Part shown: one piece after another, positions 12,539 through 23,470 of the stretch | How the letters are laid out: each line of letters opens with the position of its first letter | Numbering within the stretch: position 1 is the first letter of the stretch | Origin: Glossina fuscipes | Lineage: Eukaryota > Arthropoda > Insecta > Diptera > Glossinidae | Assembly (NCBI RefSeq): GCF_014805625.2 | Contig: NW_023998439.1 | Location: forward strand, 836,846 to 900,845 | Length of the DNA stretch: 64,000 nt | Reading direction: 5' to 3' | Position numbers and translations under genes: made by a program | Notes under the pieces: generated by a model | Seen by the model: the letters and a program-made list of their open reading frames with translations, nothing else | Database searches by the model: none | What the model was told of the DNA's origin: nothing

Positions 12539-12850
12539 AGGGGTATATTCACTTTGTCAAAAGGTTTGCAACGACCAGAAGGAAGCATCAGAGACTCCAC
12601 AAACGGTATACACGTTCTTGATCAACATCAAATTGTAAATCGATTTAAACATGTCCGTCTCTCCGTCCTGTATTGTTGATACTTTTTTACATTTCTTTTC
12701 AAATAACTTTTTGAATCGAACTTTTAGCTTTTAATAAAACTCTGTCAATATTTTATAGGAGCTATAGGATTAAAGAGGTCCCGTTTATATTTGAGTCTCC
12801 GTAAGATTTAAAAGCTTGCACCACTGTTGGCATTTGTTTGGTGATATCAA
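12539..12850 (+). repeat. Fly dispersed repeat family, copy 1
   Basis: Starts with GGGGTATATTCACTTTGTCA, continues with GGTTTGCAACGACC (12563-12576), a GTATACACGTTCTTGATCAA block (12606-12625) and CGATTTAAACATGTCCGTCT (12641-12660). The same blocks in the same order occur near 23.3 kb and 48.9 kb in this window, and shorter parts in other copies. The motif order is one I recall as very common in fly genomes. The 3' limit is uncertain. Class is unclear: it encodes nothing and has no visible terminal repeats. Confidence 0.7.
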
Positions 12851-14495
12851 TTAATTTCAGAGATAATTCCAGTTTTTACGTTTCCATGGACAGTGACTTT
12901 TCAAAGGGGGAATTAATAAAACATGCAGGTATTTGCTGTCATTTCAAATAAAGGGGATATAAAAAGTATTTTACTGCTGTACAAACAATAATTTTGTTAC
13001 AAATTGAAGCCAAAATAAATGAATAAAGACAAATTAAGTTAACTTGATTTCAATGTTCAATGACCTAAATTCCCATGAACATTATACAATATAACATAAC
13101 ATCGTACACAATAACAACAAAAAATTTACTACCAAACTCCCCAGAGTAACTTTAATGAATTGTTCTTTTGCAAAGTTTTTTTTTCCTGTTTTTTTTTTGG
13201 TTTTTTTTTTTTTACTTGACGTGTTTTGCTTTCGTTGTAGTGACGGTAATTAGGAAATAAGGTGAACTTTAAAGGTCACGCTGTTGAGCACGGTGGTTGG
13301 CTTGCTTGAGGAGACAACGCAAAAGAAAAATGCAATACGTAGATAAATAGAGCAAAATTTGAAATTGAAAACAATGTTGCGAAATTTTTAAAAGAAATAA
13401 ATAAAAACTATGTATATAGAGATTGCTTTAGATGCAACATTTGTTAGGTTTTATAGGTATTCATTATGTCTGTCCATTCATGGAGTAAACATGGAGTCTA
13501 CGTGGAATGTTTCTTTAACTCATTAATGGCTAGTTTTTATTCCTTAGTAATTTTGTTTTACTTTTTCTTCTCCACTTTTCTATTCACTGCAAGTAGCTTG
13601 AGCGGATTGTAATAATGGCTACAATTTCTACATTAATTAAATCATTTCGATTTAAAGAAGTCATGTAAGCTTAAAATATAACTAAAATTAAACTTCATTA
13701 CAAAGAATTCAGTAAAGCCCAGTGGGAAGCTTGTATATGAAAAAAAAAAAAATTCCATAAAAAAATTATATTAATTAACACATATTTCACGCACGAATTA
13801 GCTTAGCTTCCCATCCACAGAATTTTAGTGAATAAAGAAGCTCGTCTAGGTTCAGCGAAGATGACCAAAGGTGAACATCGTTTCGGAAGAGATGGCTAGA
13901 ACAAGAAGACTTTACTAAAATCTGAATTAGGTTAAGACTGTTACCCTATGGTATGCTTTATTGATAATCCATTGCTGAATTCTTAGAAAATCCTTCCACG
14001 TTGTTTAATCTTAAATATCAATTAGGTGAACTTTTGTACCACAACGCTTAGAAAGTGAAAAAACAAAAAACTACTTAAGAAGGAGTTATGACATTAGTGC
14101 CTAATAAGAAAATTCAACTCTGGAAGAACACAATTTCCATTCCTTCGAACTCCCCTTAAGCTTTAATATTAATTTAAATCTATTACTATTATTGGGAAAA
14201 TAATCTATGATCCACAAGTGTTTGTAAAGTTCACAGTACCCAGCCGTGACATGATTTCTTCACATCAATATAAGCTAACTGTAAGTCTACTGCATTAAGC
14301 TTGGCAGTTGTGTTTTCTTTCCTTAAATAATAAAACTAACTATTACCTTGAAATATTTTGCCTTATAAAGCGATTGCGGTGTTGTTGTGGTTCCTTTTTT
14401 TTTTTCTTTTTGATTTAACACGAACGTAAACGTTTTTCAATTAAATTTTTAACATAAATTGTTTTTTAAATAAGAACGAAAAACCTCCCTAAAGA
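12851..14495. other. Gene-free AT-rich DNA
   Basis: No gene or mobile element recognised. T-rich tracts at 13180-13212 and A runs near 13740 are the only notable structure. Confidence 0.5.
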
Positions 14496-14567
14496 AAATC
14501 TATTAAAAAAGATTATTAAAGACAAAAAAAAATCTATTAAAAAAGATTATTAAAGACAAAAAAAAAA
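14496..14567. repeat. 34-bp tandem duplication in A-rich DNA
   Basis: ATCTATTAAAAAAGATTATT plus AAAGAC and an A run occurs at 14498 and again at 14532, essentially identical. The unit contains a small palindrome (TCTATTAAAAAAGA-like). Identity suggests recent slippage or an assembly duplication. Confidence 0.85.
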
Positions 14568-14778
14568 CTACAAATAAAAAAAGAAAAGAACGATTAAATA
14601 GAAACTAGTGCAACAAGCGAGGGCATGTTTGTGACGTTATCTCGCTTAAAGCATCTCAAAAGACGGTCTTGTAGACAAACAGATTTTCTTAAGCTTTTTA
14701 TCTGCAACGCAAAAGTGTTTACCAAGAATTGCTGGAAGCATTAAAGCGCCACGTGGAAAATAATCAAAAAATAAAAAA

Positions 14779-14813
14779 TATATGTATATATATATATACA
14801 TATATATATATAT
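14779..14813. repeat. (TA)n tract with internal ATAC/GTAT
   Basis: A TATATG...CATATA palindromic TA tract. Confidence 0.9.
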
Positions 14814-15627
14814 GTACAAAATTGTAAACACTTTTTTCATGCATACAAGAAAAGTTATCTTCAATAAGTAAGAACACCGTTGTCACCCTAAAGGCGACGC
14901 TTGGAAACCCATCATTTGTTTCATTTGTCAAATATATAAATAAATAAATTATAATATAAAATGTAATAATAATAATAACAGTATAATAAAAAATGTAAAT
15001 CAGAAAACTTTATGCTTACGACATATTAGGATAGAACTAGAATAGAGTAGACCTAGTTGACAGGAAAATAAAGCTTGTCCACCTTATTGATGTCTCCATA
15101 ATACCAATAAATGGCAATGAATAGCTGACAGTGTCAAACTAGCGCCAATAGTAATAATAGCTTCTCTTTGTACAGGCATTTTGCCAAAAAGAATTTAAAA
15201 AAACGGACACGAAATCTGAAAATCAATAAAGAAATGCAGTAGACGATGACAACACAGACCGTTAAAATTATAGGACTTTGCATAGGTGGCTTTGAATAAA
15301 GGAATTAACAAGTGATATGACCTTTTGTTGTTTATCGGGTAGCTTGCAGATGCTCTTGTGGCAGAAACTGCGCTAATTCCAACAACTTCTCACATTTTCA
15401 ACTTCTGCATAAGCCTGATCTGCTAAATATGAAATATTGATCTAGTCAGAAGTAGGTAGTAGATCCGAAGAATACTCAATTCAAGTTGAAGTCTTGCGTT
15501 GCCAGCTTTTACTGCATCCTCTTCGAGCCTAACATTTGTTGCAGGAAATCTCACAACTTAATTTCTAAAATGTTTCATACTGCATTACTGCATTTTCATC
15601 TCAAGTCGTTTCCATAACTTGAGTGTC

Positions 15628-15628
<1 letters not shown>

Positions 15629-15656
<28 letters not shown>
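15629..15656. repeat. Poly(T) tract, 28 bases
   Basis: One of the longest homopolymers in the window; it may be a retroposon tail in minus orientation, but the adjoining sequence was not recognised. Confidence 0.9.
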
Positions 15657-15661
<5 letters not shown>

Positions 15662-18600
15662 TTTAAAATGAAATAACATGCAGTGCTGTAAATAACAACC
15701 ATCTCCTTACACTTCGATACATACTGAACGACGGCTTGTAAGCAGCTGCAACTTGTATCGTACAACCATCAACGTCTAAACTACGTGTACTCAAAATTTC
15801 GGGGAAAAAATGAAAGTGTCATGTATGGTTTTTGGAGCAACTAATTTCAACTTGGATAACTTATTTGTTCGACTACAGCACATATGTATAGTGTCGGATA
15901 CCTTTCACCTTAAAAGAAAGGGATAATAAAGAGTATAATAGCAGCACTTATGCTAATAATGCTACTAATGTGATGTAATATGTTACGTTACGCTAATTAT
16001 TCAATTCCTTTTTAAAATAAACTTCGTCCCGATAAGCCATGAAATATTGCAATTCAACTGACTTGCCTCGACTGACTTTTGACTCACTTTCCACTCACTT
16101 GTCGACATCTTTTTGATTGACTCGCCTTCTACAGATATTCTACTTATATATCCTTTTACAAGTAAATTTTTTCTACCGTGATCCATAGACGTCAATTCTT
16201 GTTGTTAATCTTTTCCCCTTTTAGTAGCAGGCAAATACTTGGTTTTTCTCTCTTTAGAGAATTTTTCTTCTTAGAAAATCGACTAATTTTCATAAAAACT
16301 CAAATCATCAAATACTTCGTAATATACATTAAAATCCGTATATAAAATTTAAGAAAATTATTTAGTTTTCCTTTTGTCTGCACTTCGGACGTTTTCCGGC
16401 AGACGTTGAGGACTAATTTTTCTCATAGTTTTCGTGTTCTCTTCATTTCGGACGTTTTAAGGGAGACATAGTGGATGGAAATGGAGTTTGGATTAAATTT
16501 CGTTTTGTTGATACTTTTGAGGTTAGTTCAGTTTTACACTGAACATTCTCTTGACGAGGCTTGCGTTCACCGGTCATTATCCAAGTTTGTCAATTTCAAA
16601 ACTTTATAAATTTCATGACTAGAATGATAGTCAAAGAATAATCTAAATTAGAGGCAGATAAGGAGACAGACGACAAGCCCTTGAGGCAAAAATTTATATC
16701 TTTTTTCTTTTTCTTGTCATTCATTGAATTCGTTCAATTTATACGCTTAACGACAACATTCGGAATTCGCTAAAACTGTGTTCATTAGCGGCCTGAATAT
16801 TTTTTAGGTTATGCCAATTGCTTTTAGTGTCTGTGATGTATATTTCTGAACGTTACAAACGGAATAACAATTTTTTTATATCAGTATTACCTTATAATGG
16901 ACATAATTTTTTTGTTTTCTTTTTTCTTTCCATAAAAAACACTAAATGTAAAGTGGAACACATATCAGCATACAATAATCCATATAAACGTATATACAAG
17001 TTATCATACATTACAACCAATACACCCTTCTTACGTTTTACTGTTGGTAGTATCACTTGTTTTTTTTCTCTTTTTTTTATTTTTTTGTAGTTATTGTTTT
17101 TGTTGGTTTATAACAGAAAAAAAAGTAAAACTGGGAAAAAATCACTAGCAATGTAAAAAGCAGCCAAAATAATTTTAACACCATAGCACAACATGATGTT
17201 TTATCGAGAGTTTTAGTTGTTGTTTTTCTGCATCCATTGACTGACTACAGACTGCAGGCGTAACAGTTTCAATTTTGTGTGCGCTTAGAGTGTTGAATCC
17301 TTCTCATAAAGTAGCTATCAACAGCACCAGCAGTTACGCCCCCCGCAACCCAAGCACCTGCTTTTTCACAAAATGAAAAAGAAAAGTGTATAAATTTTGT
17401 CATTCCATGTGTAACGTTCGAGGTGCAACGAAAGCACTAACTATAATAGATGCACCTTAAGTGACCTTTTTGCTCTCTATTTATCATGAATTTCGAAGCG
17501 AAAGAAGATGGAAAAATCAAAAATTGAAAATTTACAGTTATGTTCAAATATTTTGAATATTTAATTTGTTACTTCAACTAGAGCAGTTGTCAAAATTCTT
17601 TCTTAATAAACACACTCTGTACACCATCTGTCGAGCGAATAGAAATTCTTTTCCGTTAATCGTGTAAAGTGTACGCACTTTTGCTTAAGATAAGTAGCTG
17701 CCCGATGCTGCCACCAGAAATCTGATCTCTCAACTAAGTCGGATCAGAAATTCTGCTAATTGCAAACTGAGAAATTTTTGCTACGAGTCAACGAGATTGG
17801 TGAGAAAATGGACCCGCATAACTATTAATAAAATCGAGTATTTTGTAAGAGTTTTTTTGATTTTAAAAGATCTTAGTTTTTAGAATGATTTATGGTAAGA
17901 TACCGCTCTAAAAATCTTTTCATACGTTTCAATTGTTGAACGCAATCAATGTTGTGCATGACATAAGAGACGTAAGTCATTGATGCTGGTGATGGTGGGT
18001 ATAAAAATATTCGGTCCAATCTACACGTAATTTCTCTTGTATATTAAGTTCGTATTGTGTCTTTTTTTTTTAGGAAATTCCAATAGCTTTTAGTAGATTT
18101 TTGCTTTGCTTGCATAGTTACGTGTACATAACATCGTACATATGTACATGCGTTCATAAACTAATTCCCCTGCAGCATATATGTGTAAATTTTCTGTTAT
18201 CTGTCAGATACAGTATTAGATAAACGAGAAGAAATAACTCGTTTAGGTAGAATTGGAAATAATTTTTTTTGTTTTTGTTGTTTTGCAAAAATGGTAAGTC
18301 TATTCTCTTAGAATAAAAATATACTTGAATATGTATATTACAAATTGATTTGATTGCCTTTCAATTATCGTTAGTTAATAAAAATTTATTAAGTAATAAA
18401 CGTTTTGGATGAATACAACTTAGGCAAAACAATTTAAAATGCTTTGATGAAGCAAGCGAAACAAATTGTTCGAAAACTTAAGGCGATTTAAATAATAATA
18501 AATATTGTTATTAAAGAAATCAAAAAAAAAAAAAGAAGAAGAAACACACACACATGTAGTTGTTGCATGAACTTTTTAGTCATTAAATCGATTTTGCGAT

Positions 18601-18893
18601 GATTAGATCTTGATATAAAATTAGATTCTCTTCTTCTTCTTAAAATGAGATATTGTTCATTTTTGATAAGTTCTTAACTAACTATATTAGACAACGTGAG
18701 CTAATCTCAAGGTAAGCGCTGCACTTAAGAGAAAACGATATGAAGTGAAACTATTGAAACCAAATGTTTAGCTTTCGAAATATGTTTGCAAAAAAAAAAA
18801 AATTTTTTTTTCTTATTATTCCCTACTACCCTCTAAACACACTCTGACAATAGTTTTTATTTCCTTTAACACATCAAAAATTCGATTACAGTC

Positions 18894-19205
18894 ATGTTGT
18901 TCGTAGTGCTTCAATATAGGCTAATCCATGGTAGGGATTTTACAGAAATAAAAGAGGCTTTTCCATCAATTAAGTCTTTTAACAGGATTCTAAGGCTTTC
19001 TCAGCATTGCCAGCCTGTATATCGCACGACATACTACCGCGGCTCGTCATTACTTACACGGTCCATTCGTCATTACTTACACGGCCTTTGAAACAATTTA
19101 CCAGCTGAGGTCTTGCCTGCCCTGGCTGAAGTTTCCATGTTTCAATCAAACATACATAAACACTATTTCCCCCTTTCATCCGACTCTGCCCTTAGCCCTT
19201 CCTGA
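18894..19205 (+). pseudogene. 3' end of a non-LTR retrotransposon ORF2 (LINE), decayed
   Basis: The frame ending at the stop at 19203-19205 reads NNLPAEVLPALAEVSMFQSN then IHKHYF, which matches the conserved C-terminus of reverse-transcriptase ORFs of Jockey/CR1-like LINEs ('LWNSLPAEVF......FKSNIHKHYF'). The stop at 19089-19091 (TGA) stands where the Trp of LWN is expected. Upstream, IHGRDFTEIKEAFPS and NRILRLSQHCQPVYRT, then YYRGSSLLTRS, fit the 'HGRCS.ei...ip ... RsTR ... hP ... rt..y..SF..rt.rLWN' layout. A 17-base direct repeat at 19045-19084 (offset 23) interrupts this part. No palm or YADD motif is present, so only the last ~100 residues remain. The exact clade cannot be set from this. 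Confidence 0.75.
19045..19084 (+). repeat. Direct 17-bp repeat inside the LINE remnant
   Basis: CGTCATTACTTACACGG occurs at 19045-19061 and 19068-19084, a 23-base offset that is not a multiple of three. Confidence 0.9.
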
Positions 19206-19544
19206 TAACCATAGTGCTAGCGCGTCTAGGAGACATCGTCTGGGTCTCTGGTCATATGCGAAAAAAAAACATTCCTTAACTCTAATCTTGCCAAACACTG
19301 GTATTTCGTCACTTTTGATCTTTGATTATTTCATATTGCATTTCTGAAAAGCACAACGTCCGCGTGTAATATTTTGTGTTTATATACAAGTTGTTTTCAT
19401 ATCTAAATGAACTTAACCTATAAATAAATGCAATAACATATTAATTATTTTTTTGAAAAATAATCTTAGGCTCACTAGATTTTGAGTCACAGAGAGTTTT
19501 TGGTCCGTTGCACAGTTTTGAGACCCATAGTATTACGATAAAGG
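19206..19544. other. LINE 3' flank and gene-free DNA
   Basis: After the ORF2 stop comes a short GC-richer stretch to about 19260 (GTCTAGGAGACATCG) and an A9 run at 19261, a plausible 3' UTR and tail of the LINE. The rest to 19544 shows nothing recognisable. Confidence 0.4.
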
Positions 19545-19735
19545 GGGCCAAAAAATTTGCGTTTCCACAATTTTTGGTATTGAAAATTTACCGCGTTCTA
19601 TATACTAGAAGATCAGTTGAACCTGATGAAGACAAAATAAAGTGATTAACTAAAGCAAAGCGACGAGCAACAATTCCAACTATTGCTGATAGATTACATT
19701 TATCGAATCCGACAATTCACAGTAATATATTTATC
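19545..19735 (+). pseudogene. Mariner transposase fragment, DNA-binding region
   Basis: Plus-strand translation gives pieces resembling 'KFxxxNF' (19549-19580), ENLPRS (19582-19599), then VEPDEDKIK (19616-19642), a stop, and RRATIPTIADRLHLSNPTIH (about 19661-19720). This follows the mariner order: end of the first helix-turn-helix, the PRSGRP linker, and the second helix-turn-helix ('..NRR.T..EIAerLn.S..Tv..HL'). The GRP part is replaced by a stop-containing run. No catalytic motifs or terminal repeats were found on either side. The sequence is clearly a different lineage from the remnants at 11.4 and 37.2 kb. Confidence 0.65.
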
Positions 19736-22263
19736 CGCAACAACAAATTGCTTTTCATTTCGAACAAAAAACAAAAGTGCGAATTGACTTTCCCAGCAAT
19801 CTAATATTTTTAGGAAATAAAAAATAGAAACAATGGAGTCATTCTCGTGAAACATTTCTAATTTGAAGTGTCATGCAGCGCGCCATGTAGCTTTGGCAAA
19901 ATTGAATTTAACAAAAAAAAAAAAAAAGATTCACTTTATTTACATGTCTGCAAACAGACACGTATGGAAGAGAATTTTGAAAATGTTGTTCGGAATTTTT
20001 CAATTTTTGACCAAAAACGTCAGTCTTTTGTCAATAAATAATTTTTAAATTAACTTATGAAAAATACACTGCATTTTTCGCTCAAGTCATTATCAAGTCA
20101 TTTTGTCTTGCGACCAATGCCTACAATGTGGTTGTTTACTGGTAAACTACATATCACATTTGCCTGAAGTAGTGTATAACCTGGACAGGCCCTAAGGCAA
20201 ATATGTGTAAGTTTCTTGACTTGTTTTCTTTAAATGTATTTCAATTATAATTGAATTGAAGATTTAATTTAATAAAGATTGCCAAGAAAGATTTTAAAAG
20301 TATTTTAGTTTGAGGGCAATAAAAATTTCATAAATGTATCTACGTATGTATTCTCTTTTAAATTATATTAACATTTTTTATACACTACACCACATGGTAT
20401 ATTAAGTTTGTGCGAACGTTCACCTTTTATTATGCCGATCGATTCAGAATCACTCTCTTGTCTGTCCATGTATTCTTGCCTTCAAACTACATAGCACAAC
20501 CTATAAGATATTTTGATGAAATTGCGTACACTGACGTGTTATGATCCTAAGACGAGTGCTTTTCACAACGATTCGGATCGGACCACTGCTATCGGCCACG
20601 TGCTGTAAAAAAGCTTAGGTTTGAGAAAAAAAACTCTTGCAATTTTTAATATTTCAAACCCGTGTGCAATAGCGTATCAGCATTCTAATAGTGGTGTGAA
20701 AAATGTGGTTCGGATAGAAAAATTTTTGGAGATCTCTGCCATATAAACGTTCCTATGAAAATTGAGTCCTCAAACGACAAAAATGCCCAATTTTCATTAT
20801 TTGTTAATGAAGATGGGTTCGTGATAATAGTTGGCTATAAATATTAATATTACGGAACCTAGAGCATGTAAGTCTAGTTTCCGGTTTTTATTTTATATAA
20901 GGGTCCTGATGGAAAATAACCCTCCATATGGCANNNNNNNNNNGGAGACAATGGTTGCTGCATGGGGTATATCGTTTCTAAGTGCATTTACTTATTATTG
21001 TAACTATAAAGCCGGCGGCGATAAAGTATTAAGAGACGACTGAAGGCCTACTAATTTGGCCACTTTGCATCGCAATACCTCTTATACCTCTTTTCTGTCA
21101 GCGACAAGGGAAAATTACGTGTTGAAGAATGTCATCAATTTTTTTCTAAACAGGAAATCATGAAATCATTGATGGACTTCAAGGTCATACGAAATAAAAC
21201 AGCTTACGATGAAAAATTCAAACCTTCAATCGGGAAAGATCGACGATTAGATATCCTACACCACTTCGCCTGTTGCAAATATTCGCTCTTGTTGTCATTA
21301 ATTTCATGCAAAGGCATGCATTTCACGAGAGCCCGCATATAGAAGAATGCCCAAAACATCATCTGACGCAAATTTAGTTTGCTCCCCAAAAATTTTATAT
21401 TTTTCAGATTTCATCTTAGAAAACTAAAGATGATATTTTCTATTCATAAAAGAACTTGCTTTCATGATAAGCCCCTATATATGTTGCGCTAAACATCTAT
21501 TATGGGCCAATTTTCATCAAAAAATATTACAAAAAAAATCGGAGTCTCTTCAGAAAATGATTCTAAATCGATCGGTATAATAAAATGTAAGTCTGTCGTA
21601 AGTTCTCTCCCATACATCCGAGAAAAACTTAATGTACTGTACACCACAGAATTGGTATAGAGTATAAAGTTGTCTAAGGTGTAATTATTTTAACAAAAAT
21701 GGTAGGAGACAATCATTTTGCTTTCCTTACTTTATCCCTGATAAGTATGTGTAGTAAAATTCTCTGGAAATGGTTTTAAATTTTGTGGTAAAACGTTTCA
21801 ATTTCATTTCTGGGCTTCAATTACTTGCAAATTACTCAAGCTATTTCTCGATGTCATTTATTATCTATAATCAGTGTATACATGTACGTTCTAGTTTACG
21901 GTATATTTTTTTGCCTTTAAATTTTTAGCTTCATTTGCATGTTCCTTAAAACAAATTTGAAGTACAAAAAAAAAGAATTAATATAAATTATAGTAGAAAA
22001 TTGCGGATTGGTCGAACATTTGGATAACTAAAAATTGCATTTCAAATCTTAAGAAAATAAAGAAAATATTTTTCATCAATTCGTATAAAAATGAAGTAAG
22101 AGTAACTTGTTATGTAAGCTTGAAAATTCTATTGCAGGCAAATTTGTTAATCAATTGCATTTACATAACATACCGCAAGCATAACAAACACATACGTAAA
22201 ATAGCGAAAGACTAACACATTTAAAGAGTGAATTCCTTTAATAATAATAAAAAAAAAATCTTT
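19736..22263. other. Gene-free DNA with an assembly gap
   Basis: No supported gene. A short coding-like run after the gap (20944-21043) has no homologue that I recognise. The segment 21540-21690 shares AGAAAAACTTAATGTA-type sequence with the dispersed-repeat copy near 55.86 kb and may be a fragment of that family. Confidence 0.45.
20934..20943. other. Assembly gap (10 N)
   Basis: Ten N of arbitrary length; any open frame crossing it is unreliable. Confidence 0.99.
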
Positions 22264-22431
22264 ATGGAAAGAGGTATTCAGCAGTCTAACAAGCTCATAT
22301 TTTTGATTTCTAAGATAAATGGAAGGGATGCTTCATAATCTTGGGATATGGAAGGAGGAATTCAGTAGTCTATCAATCTCATATATTTGATATCTAAGCT
22401 AAATGGAAGGAGTCCTTCGTAAGTTTGGGAT
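22264..22431. repeat. 84-bp diverged tandem duplication
   Basis: Unit 1 (22264-22347) and unit 2 (22348-22431) share ATGGAA.GAGG.ATTCAG.AGTCTA, CTCATAT.TTTGAT, TCTAAG.TAAATGGAAGG and TTTGGGATAT in the same order with no length change over 84 bases. About one base in six differs, so the duplication is old. Confidence 0.85.
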
Positions 22432-23316
22432 ATATTAGATAAAAAAACCCCTGTTCGTATTTTTTTATATTGAAATTAATTTATCAAAACAAAAAAAAAT
22501 TTTTTAAATTTCTAATTAATTCGCAACAGTTTTAATCTGATATGAGATCTGATCAGTTCCTCTAAAAATCCATTAAAACTAATAGTTCGACTTTGCTTGG
22601 AATATGAACCCGACTTTGTTGCATATCAGTCGGTACACATACTATAGTTCCTGCAATAACTAGTCGATCGCAATCAACTTTTGCCTATCTATTTCCAATA
22701 TGTCGAAAAGGGTGAATGTAAAGATCGAGTTAGATTCGCACTCGGTTTTTTAAAGCGATGTATGCAATCTTTACAAAGTCGTTGAAATATGTCTATATAT
22801 GCTCTACAGACAGAATAATAGAGTTGATATACCCTTCGGTATATGTAATAAATGAAAACACTTATATGATATTTGTTTGCAAACGATAGACATCTCTTGA
22901 GCAAACTCATTTCTGTACTTAGGCATGGAAAAGCTGTTTCAGCTTCTGCTTCTGTTTCTGTGTTTTTTATTTTTTATTTTTTTTTTGTAAAAACCACAAA
23001 CAAAATTCCATCAGTACTGTTAACAATATTTCTCAGCCATAAAGGCTGATCAAAGCTGAATGATAACTTTTTAAAATATTAATAAAAAAAAAAAAAAACA
23101 GTTCAAAGGATAATAAGTACATGTATTGCTTCGCATACAAAAAGCATAAACAGCAATGCGATACAATAAAACCTTGATGAAGATGTGCCGTCTGTCTGCT
23201 TGTATACATTAACGCAAACCTTTAATTTACATTTCCCAGAAACAAGAAAAATCCGATACGGCTCGACTTGTGACCTATTTTTCTTTTTCTGCATTTTATA
23301 CTTATGGTACATTAAT
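22432..23316. other. Gene-free AT-rich DNA
   Basis: Nothing recognised; TTTTTATT-type low-complexity sequence at 22960-22990 and an A run near 23085. Confidence 0.5.
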
Positions 23317-23470
23317 TTCATCAAACGGTTTGCAACGACCGGAAGAAAGTAAAATGAATGTATTCTTGATTAATATGCATTAAATTTTAAATCTGTCTAA
23401 GCGAGTCTGTCCGTTTGTCGTCGTATTCCTTCAACTTTAGCAGAAAACATTGTAAGCATTGCAAGTAATT
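23317..23470 (+). repeat. Fly dispersed repeat family, copy 2
   Basis: ATTTCATCAAACGGTTTGCA, then CGACCGGAAG, TATTCTTGATTAATATGCAT and AGTCTGTCCGTTTGTC follow the order of copy 1 (12.5 kb). GGTTTGCAACGACC is identical in both (23327-23340). The 5' GGGTATATT block is missing. Confidence 0.65.

Larger units (their letters stand above)
14568..18893. other. Gene-free AT-rich DNA
   Basis: No supported gene over about 4.3 kb. Structure seen: a TA tract (14779-14813), AAT repeats near 14967, a 28-T run (15629-15656), CTCTT-rich and ACTCACTTT-type low-complexity sequence at 16060-16110 including TGACTCA, and a pair of short repeats 'TTCGGACGTTTT..GG.AGAC' at 16385 and 16447. At 18001 GGGTATAAAAATATTCGG resembles the end of the fly dispersed repeat family. 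Confidence 0.5.

Noticed and set aside
15629..15656. Retroposon tail
   Set aside because: Long poly(T) alone is common here, and no body or target duplication was recognised next to it.
20831..21043. 70-codon plus-strand frame
   Set aside because: Crosses an N gap of unknown length; the parts on either side have no recognised homolog.
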